Origin: Lucinisca nassula
Taxonomy: Eukaryota > Mollusca > Bivalvia > Lucinida > Lucinidae
DNA: 64,000 nucleotides
Direction: 5' to 3'
Assembly (NCBI GenBank): GCA_963580285.1
Contig: OY757011.1
Location: 166,933,406-166,997,405, forward strand
In this document: positions 51,801 to 60,900 of the stretch, piece after piece
Numbering within the stretch: the first letter of the stretch is position 1
How the letters are laid out: the number at the start of each line of letters is the position of its first letter
Position numbers and translations under genes: made by a program
Notes under the pieces: model-generated
What the model was told of the DNA's origin: nothing
Seen by the model: only the letters and a program-made list of their open reading frames with translations
The model's database searches: none

Positions 51801-51879
51801 CCACAAATTTTTTTATCCTCCATAACTTTTTATTATTCCTGGATGGATTTAAATATTACTTGGCATCATTCTGTCCGTC

Positions 51880-51914
<35 letters not shown>

Positions 51915-54900
51915 CCGTCTGTCCGTCCACAAATTTTTTTATCCTCCATAACTTTCTTATTCCTGCATGGATTTAAATATTACTTGGCAGAAATGTTAAC
52001 CATAATGTGATGGAGTGTTGCGCGCAAGACTCAGGTCCGTACCTCAAAGGTCAAGGTCATACTTAGAGGTTAAAGGTCAAAAAAGGGTCTTTCCTGTGTC
52101 CAATTAATAACTTTGTTATTATTCCTGGATGGATTTAAATATTACTTGGCAGAAATGTTAACCATAATGTGACGAAGTGTCACACGCAAGACCCACAGCC
52201 GTACCTCAAAGGTCAAGGTCATACTTAGAGATAAAAGGTCAAAAAAGCGTCTTTTTTATTGTGTCCAATCTATAACTTTCTTATACCTGGATGGATTTAA
52301 ATATTACTTGGCAGAAATATTAACCATATTGTGACAGTGTGTCACGCGCAAGACCCAGGTCCGTACCTCAAAGGTCAAGGTCATACTTAGAGGTGAAAGG
52401 AAAAAAAAAACGTCTTTTTTAACATCAACATTTTCCTACTCCTCTGATAGCGCTGCCGGGGCCCTAGTCAGTTTCACTGACAGCTCTAGTTTGCGTTTAT
52501 CCTCCAGTCATAAAATTTAATCCACAATCAGTGTGAAACTGATTTAATTGCTCCTCAGACTATTAGCTACATCTAACGGTAGATGTTTGCATTATAAAAT
52601 CAGACTTTTCAACGATCTCATGAATAGTTATGTTTTGGCGCCAAATAGACATTGGCGGGAAAAGTCGAACGCTGTTGTTGGTTATTGATACGGAGCTTCT
52701 GGGGATAATTCTGGAGCTGTGCAAAGCACTGATTTTCTATCCACCTCTATTCACAACCGCTTAGCTATCGGGAAAATATTTTTTTACCGGTTCCAAACAT
52801 TTTTTTATGAAAGAGATACATGCAATGACATTAAACACGTGTGGGGTTAATGGCGTCGGATGACGTCATTTTCCGATCGCGTGCAGAAAAATCGTAGCGG
52901 TGGTTTGTGGGCGGCGATTTATATCAATTCATAAATCACCGATCGGCTTTTTCCGAATGTCTGGTCTTCGCCGGACATTGCCGGAAAAAAGCCTGCAGTC
53001 CATGACCTCGGCTATAAGACGGGGTCGTTTTTTATAGCCCCGCTTGAAAAGTGGGGCTATATTGGATTTGCCCTGTCATTCCGTAATTCTGTAATTCCGT
53101 AATTCTGTAATTCTGTAATTCCGTAATTCCGTTATTCCGTTATTTTTTCGTCACAGTTTTCCCCGAAACTAAGAGAGCTAGAAAACTAAAACTTTGTATA
53201 CACGTGGACAATGGGTGCCTCCACGGACCTTACCGAAATTATGACCAAGGGCCCATAACTCTTGGAGTTATCTCCCCTGATAGGTTTTTTTAAATGAAAA
53301 TGTTTGGTCACAGTTTTCTCAGGAACGAAAGAAGCTAGAAAGCTCAAACTTTGCATAAATGTGGACAATGGGTGGATATAGGGAGCTTACCAAAATAATG
53401 GCCAAGGGCCCAGGTGGATATAGGGAGCTTACCAAAATAATGGCCAAGGGCCCATAACTGTTGGAGTTATCTCTCCTGATAGGTTTTTTAAATAAATGAA
53501 AATATAGGTTTTTTTTAAATGAAAATGTTCCGTTATTTTTTCGTCACAGTTTTCCCCGAAACTAAGAGAGCTAGAAAACTAAAACTTTGTATACACGTGG
53601 ACAATGGGTGCCTCCACGGACCTTACCGAAATTATGACCAAGGGCCCATAACTCTTGGAGTTATCTCCCCTGATAGGTTTTTTTAAATGAAAATGTTTGG
53701 TCACAGTTTTCTCAGGAACGAAAGAAGCTAGAAAGCTCAAACTTTGCATAAATGTGGACAATGGGTGGATATAGGGAGCTTACCAAAATAATGGCCAAGG
53801 GCCCATAACTGTTGGAGTTATCTCTCCTGATAGGTTTTTTAAATAAATGAAAATATAGGTTTTTTTTAAATGAAAATGTTTGGTCACAGTTTTCTCAGGA
53901 ACTAAAGAAGCTAGTTCATAACTGTTTTCTCTGCAGCTTAAATAACTTTCTTCTCTGACAGCGCTGAAGCGGGGCTATAGTCAGATCCTCTGACAGCTCT
54001 AGTTTGGGCTCATTTTGGAGGGAAAAATCCTCGTCTTATAGCCGAATTTTTACGGTATATTTATGTTTCCCACCACCACCCTGAAAGGGGTGGGTAACAT
54101 TGTTTTTGCCTTGGTTATCTGTCTGTTGATCTGTCACAAAATGTTGTTCGCTCTATAACTTGAAAACCGTTCAAGATATTTTAATGAAAGGGTTGATGAA
54201 GCTAGCATTAAAGATAGCATATTATGGCTAATGGCTGTTACTTTGGCCCTTTCATTCTGAGCTACAGTCAAACCTATCTTGAAAGACGACCTTAGGGAAG
54301 AACAAAAAGTGGTCTCTCAAGACAGGTGGTCTCTTGAGGCAGGGAGGAGAAATCAAGATTTTTTTTTTTTTTTTAATCACACTATGCAATTTATGAGAGA
54401 CCATTATTGAAATATATGCATTTATCTGCTGAAAAGCATTGCTTCTAAAAGGTTATTTTAAGATGAATTAAAAAAACAACAACTGAATATTAATTTAAAT
54501 GTATGATAATGAGAAAACTAGGAATTCAAAAGATTTTGGAAAAGTGTTTTATAATGAAACAATTAAAAATAGATTACACTTCGTGGTGGTAGTTTGCCAA
54601 GACACCGATACAAATCATGGTGGTAGTTTGCCGAGCCGCCAATAGAAATCGCAATGACAGTTTGCCGAGACGACCGTAACTCGTTCAGTATTTTTTTTCA
54701 TGCCTATTCAAACGCATTATGACCAAACAATCCAATTAGCGTCAATCAGTGCATGTATTGATTATAATTGGCAAACAATTAATTTGAATCCCCTAACTTG
54801 TCATAATCAGTGTCATAATTTCGGTTTCCAAAGACAACATGAAGAGAGAGATAATTATTGGTACTGGCAAACCAGTTGATCTTCCGGTGTCATAGTAAAC

Positions 54901-57900
54901 ATATTTGGTCGCACGCGGCAGGGAAATTTTACAATTTGGACAAGTTTTAAGTGGTCATTGGTCATGTTGGGCAGGTGGGCGCTCAGGACAGGTAATTTAA
55001 CATTGAAAATCCCTCGGAAGGATTGCATGACGGTCGTTCAAGGCAGGAAATCGCTTAAGACAGGTGGTCGCCCCCGCAGATTCATCTGTATTTGCCTTCA
55101 ATGTGCCTGAAAAATAAATTTTTGTCTATGTTTTTGTTCTATATTGAGCGGCTTGATAAAACATTACAGATTCATGTATATAGAAAATTATAGGCTGCAT
55201 ATTGTGGCAAAAGTCTACTAAACTGTCCATTTCAGTTCTTGAGTTAGCTGCTCTGTTTATGTTGAGGTTTACATCCCCGTCAACACTATTTAGGTCATTT
55301 TGGAGACGTTGCTTCCAATTTTGTGGGACTTTAACATGACATTGAGATGAAATGACATCTCAAACCCTACCTCCAAAGAGAAACCTCTGGGGTTTCAAGG
55401 AGTGTTCCAACACGCACCACTTTTCATGAACAGGCTTAGACCTAAGATGTTTACCAGTCAGTTTTAGCTCTGTAGGGAAGCACCATGCAGCCAATCGATT
55501 TCTCCCAGTGCCAATGGGTGGATGCCCTATCTATTCTGATACAGCTAAAAATTGTTGTTGTTCTGTACCAACTGGAATAATCTAGTTTTACTACCAGGCA
55601 ATTGTTAAATTTCTATCAAGACTAGCATTTTGGTTGTCCCAATCTCTCAGATTATTAGGGCCCCACACTGAAAGTGTGGGTGGCCCCGCACTGAAAGTGT
55701 GGGTGCCCTATAGTAATCACTCCGTCCGTCTGTCTGTCCATCTGTCCGTCCGTCCACAAATTTTTTAACATCAACATTTTCCTACTCCTCTGATAGCGCT
55801 GCCGGGGCCCTAGTCAGTTTCACTGACAGCTCTAGTTTGTATATGAAACATCTGAAAAATGCATCTTATTTGCCTGCATCTTAGTGGGTAGGATATGATG
55901 CAATGGTTGTGGTCCTTTCATTTACAAGGGAGACAACTTTTGTGACTTCCTGTTAGCCTCCCTTTAATCTGAATCCCTCCAAAAAGGGGGTCTAATCTTG
56001 AAGGAAAGAATTTGCTCCTCATGAGCAAATTCTTTCCTTCAAAAGTAGACCCCTATAGACGAGGGAGAAAAAAGGTTGCCTCCCCTGAAGGTGTATCATT
56101 TCCCTGTAACATGGCTTCTGCCCGCACACTAGTACTGGTAAACCACTTAGAGGATCTAAGCCTGTCCAGGAACCACGGTGCGAGGCGGACCGTCCATGTA
56201 AATAAACCCTATTTGTTTCACTGGGCGACAGGGCTTGAGATGTCATTTCATCTCAATGTCGGGTAAAAGTCCCACAAAATTGGAAGCAACGTCTTCAAAA
56301 TGACCTTTACAGTGTTGACGGGGACGTTAAACCTCAAATCAAACAAACAAATTGTAACATGGCTTAAATATTATCTTTCAGGTGATGTGGAGTTTCTCCT
56401 ATCTTTTGTGCCAATATGTCAGACGTGTGATTTCACTTCAGAACAAGAGGAGACCATCTTTTCACAGTAAGTTACTGCAACATTTATGTGAGCAAGTGAG
56501 ATCGCATAAGGATGTAAGTCACTAGAGTCAAACTTGGATGGCCCAAACACTGATGGCTCGTTCACTATGGCTGAATCAAGCCCATTCTTGAGTCCCTAGG
56601 GAAATCTTCCAGATATGTTTTGTTTGTTTGTATTGGAGTTTAACGGCCAAGTCAACACTATTTAGGTCATTTTACCTGTCCACTCTTCTCCTGGGCTGGC
56701 TTATACCTAAGCGGTTAACCAGTACAGTGCACATTCTTCTGCCAGAAACTGACAACTGCCCTTCTTTAATCAGTGGAAGGGAGAATATGACCATAGAAAA
56801 AATTTCAAGATCAGTCTCCATGAAATAATGTTGCTGACCCGGGCAGGTATTAAACCCACGCCCTCCTGTTCACCAGTCTGACTCCCATCCTACTGAGGTA
56901 CCGAGGCCGTCCCTCCAGATAAGCCATTCCCACAACACATCCTTGTAACGTAGTACATATTTGCATATCTCTGAAATGGTTTATCTTCTGATGAAAATTT
57001 GTGCACAAAACATAGGTAGTGGATGCTCATTAGAACTGCTTCATTGAGGCAGTTCTAATGAGTACCCATAACCTATGTCTTGAAACAGAAATAAGAAAAA
57101 ATAATGTATACCCCTGAAAACGCCAGTTTTCTCTATATGAAGTTGACATAACGGAGTGGTTTATTACATGGACTTGTTAATGTGATGAATAATGAGTGAT
57201 GATTTAGGCAGTTCTTGTTCTTTTATTCGCTGTAATGAATACACACAACAAACATTTATATTATAGAATACCGAAACTACCATAATGATTCTAAATATTG
57301 TGACAAATAGGCCTAAGCAAATAATGCAGACACAGATCAGACTGCTTCTTATCAGGCTCTGCACCGTTTGCCATTCCTCCTGCACCATTTGGACTCCTTG
57401 CTGGATTATGAAACAAATATTTAAGGAGAACAACAGCAAGTCCTCCGGGCCCCCATCCATCGCGGCTTGGAGAAATAGACGTGGCTACATGGTGCTTACA
57501 CGCAGAGCTGAAACAAACAGCACATGAGTAAGCGCTTAGGTCTAAACATGCCCAGGCAAAGTGGTGCGATTCGGACCATCCATGCATATAAACAGTAATA
57601 GTTTCATTGGGCGACAGGGCTTGAGATCTCATTTCATCTCATTGTCGGGTTAAAAATCCCACAAAACTAGAAGCAACATCTCCAAAATGACCTAAAAAGT
57701 GTTGACAGGGATGTTAAACCTCAAAGCAAACAAACAAACAGCAAGTCCTCAAGGTGTCTGAATTTTTAGGATTTTACGGTATATCCCAGTTATCCCGATT
57801 ATGCCTAGCGCTATTAGTAACACTCTGTGGCTCAAACTACCCATATCTGAAACACATAATTCATGGTTGTTAAGATGTGTGAGCCATTGAAAAACCATGG

Positions 57901-60900
57901 AGCTATATAAATTTTATAACTGTTAAACATTTGGGGAGCCAGATGACTCCTCAAGGTGAATAGATACGTCTTTAATATCCTCCAATTATTTTTACCAGGG
58001 AGACATTCTTAAGTTGTTTGTTTATCAATCAACCCAAAGTTGCCATATTAATCTTGAGTTATGTTGCTGATGTCCACCTGACTATTGCTGATTGTGAAAA
58101 TAGCATTTGTGTGAAAGCCAGGCAACAGTTATCTGTAACCAAGCTCTTCTTGTCCCTGTGAAGTCAGAGTTTCAATTATAAATGTTCTATGAAATATCCT
58201 TTGGAAGCAAGGAATACACCAAAGAACTGGAAATTTTTTTTTTTTTTTTTTTTTTGGTTTGGGTTTTACATCCCTTTCAAGATTATTTCACTCATATCGA
58301 GCCGATCGTTAATCATAGGTGGGCGAAAACCGGAGTACCCGGAGAAAAACCACCTGACCTTCCGTTGCAGAACTTGGCGTCTCACACGTGACCCGAGCGA
58401 GGCTCCAACCCACGGCGGTGAGAGACCTAATGACTAAGAGTCAGCGCTCTTATCCATTAGGCCACGGAGGCCCGTTAACTGGAATATATGAAGTGTCCAT
58501 GTTTTCTGGGCCAGACTAGCTAATTTCGGCCAATTAGGCCTCATCAGTGACCCTCAAGTATTTTCAGTATTCTACAATGGAATCAATGATCCCAAAGGAC
58601 AAGAAAATATAAACTACACTATCATCTCCAGACCTGGGACATCCTGATACCAGTCAGGACCACCTAAATAGTTGACCAGTACTTGGTGTACATGTTTTGC
58701 AGGTAACTATTGCTGACATAATGGAATAAATGGAAAGCCCATTCTGGACCATTGGCACATTTTTAGTTAAAGAAATTTTAACAAATTCTTCTTGTTATTA
58801 CAGTGTAAAAGAAAACTTCCCCAACAAGCCTGTGACATGGGATGCCCTGGCCAAGAGACATTTAAAAGGAAAAATTAAAGGTAAAGTAATGGGGAAAGTA
58901 TGATGAAGAGTTTAAGGTCAAAGATTTAGAAAATTACTCCTGTTGTATTAGCTTGCACATAATGTCACCCTTACACCTTAGACATGACATGCACATAATG
59001 CCACCCTTACACTATAGACATGGCATGCACATAATGCCACCCTTACACCTTAGACATGGCATGTTCATAGTGCCACCCTTACACCTCAGACATGGCATGC
59101 ACATAATGCCACCCTTACACCTTAGATATGACATGCACATAATGACACCCTTACACCGTAGACATGGCATACACATAGTGAATGCCACCCTTACACCTTA
59201 GACAATGCATGGTCATGCACATAATGCCACCCTTACAGCTTAGACATGGCATGCACATAATGCCACCCTTACACCTCAGACATGGCATGCACATAATGCC
59301 ACCCTTACACCTTAGACATGGCATGCACATAATTCCACCCTTACACCTTAGACATGGCATGCTCATAATGCCACCCTTACACCGAAGACATGACATGCAC
59401 CCTTACACCTTAGACTATGCATACACATGATGTCGCCCTTATACCTCGGACATGGTGTGCACATAATGCCACCCTTACACCATAGACAATGTATGCACAT
59501 TGTGTCACCCTTACACCTTAGACATGGCATGCACATAATGCCATCCTTACATCTTAGACATCGCATGCACATAATGCCATCCTTACATCTTAGGCATGGC
59601 ATGTACAAAATGCCACCCTTACTCCTTAGACATGGCATGCACATGATGCCACCCTTACACCTAAGACATTGAATGCACATAATGCCACCATTACACCTTA
59701 GACATAGCATGCACATAATGTCACCCTAACATTGCACAGAATGCCACTCTTATGCCTTAGATATGGCATGTGCATACTGTAAAATCTTAAAACTTTGTAT
59801 GCCTTTAGGACTTTCTGTAATTCTCCTACAATTTTAACAATACAGCAAGGTGTCCAAAAGGTGCAGATGGAATGGCAAACAGTCTGATGATCTGGGTCTG
59901 AACTATTTGCTTAGGCATATCTGTCCCAATAGTTAGGATCATTATGGTAATGATACCCTCACACCTTAGACATGGCATGCACATAATGTCACCCTTACAC
60001 GTTAGACCAGTTAATTAGCTTTGTATGAGAATCCTCAAAAGGAGACACTGTAAAACAGTGCAGTTAAAAAATGTGGTTTCTGATCAAGGTCTTCACTGTT
60101 TTCAAAAAGTTCCGCCACATTCTTATTATGTTTCTAAATATGCTCAACCTGACAGCCCTAAATTTAAAAATGAAACACTCTATTGAGGCAGATTCCATTC
60201 AGCACAAGGTAGGTTTAGCATCAAAATGTTGGCTTGAAATAAAATCCAAATAAGGAAGTCTGATACCAAAATTAAAGGGGAAAGAAATTGATAAATTCAT
60301 TGTTTCCATCATTCAAAGCATTTTTAACCTCTCTCTAAATAATGGCTATGAGGTGAATTGTTGCCACTTACGTGCATACCCCTGTTCAGAGTCTGAAGCT
60401 TGTCACAACCTTGTGTACTTGCTTTCATGATGAGATTTACCCTTTAGGTCCACTTATTGCTTACACTTTAAAGATGCTCCTTCCCATTGGGGCTTGGAGA
60501 AATAAATAAGGCTAGATGGTGCTTCCAAGTAGAGTTGAAACAGACCAAACTGGAGTACTCACTACTGGTAAACTGCTTAGAAGGTCAAAGCCTGCCTAGG
60601 AAAACTGCTTGCAAGTCAGACCACTCCACAAACCCTAGCGGTTTCTTTGGGCGGTTGTGCTTGAGATGTCATTTCATCTCAATGTTGGGTAAAAGTCTTT
60701 CAAAAATGGAAGCTTTGTCTCCAAAATGTCCTAAATTAGGTTGACTGGGATGTAAAACCGCAACACAAATAAACACACTTTAAGGGAGATAGACATTTTC
60801 TGCTATTTTCTACATATGAGACATATTTTGGTCCCTTTTGAAAAAACAGAACAGCATTGACGTCGCCAACACCCAATCAGATCATAGAGAACCATGGTTT

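Larger units (their letters stand above)
48971..54057. mobile_element. TIR element H, swollen by three insertions
   Basis: The 27-bp terminal repeats differ at one position: TACCGTAAAAATTCGGCTAT + AAGGCGA at 48971-48997, and its inverse with AAGACGA at 54031-54057. Outer TA suggests a TA target. HINE-D (49216-51231), HINE-E (51713-52489) and HINE-G (53031-54002) sit inside. The element itself is only about 1.3 kb. No transposase is seen. Confidence 0.92.

Noticed and set aside
58804..59060. Minisatellite derived from UTP6 exon (k) (GACATGGGATGCC against GACATGGCATGC)
   Set aside because: The match is only about a dozen bases and does not extend, so it is likely chance.
58953..59716. Repeat-peptide ORFs on both strands as proteins or a CRISPR-like array
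   Set aside because: They are a direct consequence of a 36-bp minisatellite; there are no unique spacers, and the locus is an animal intron.
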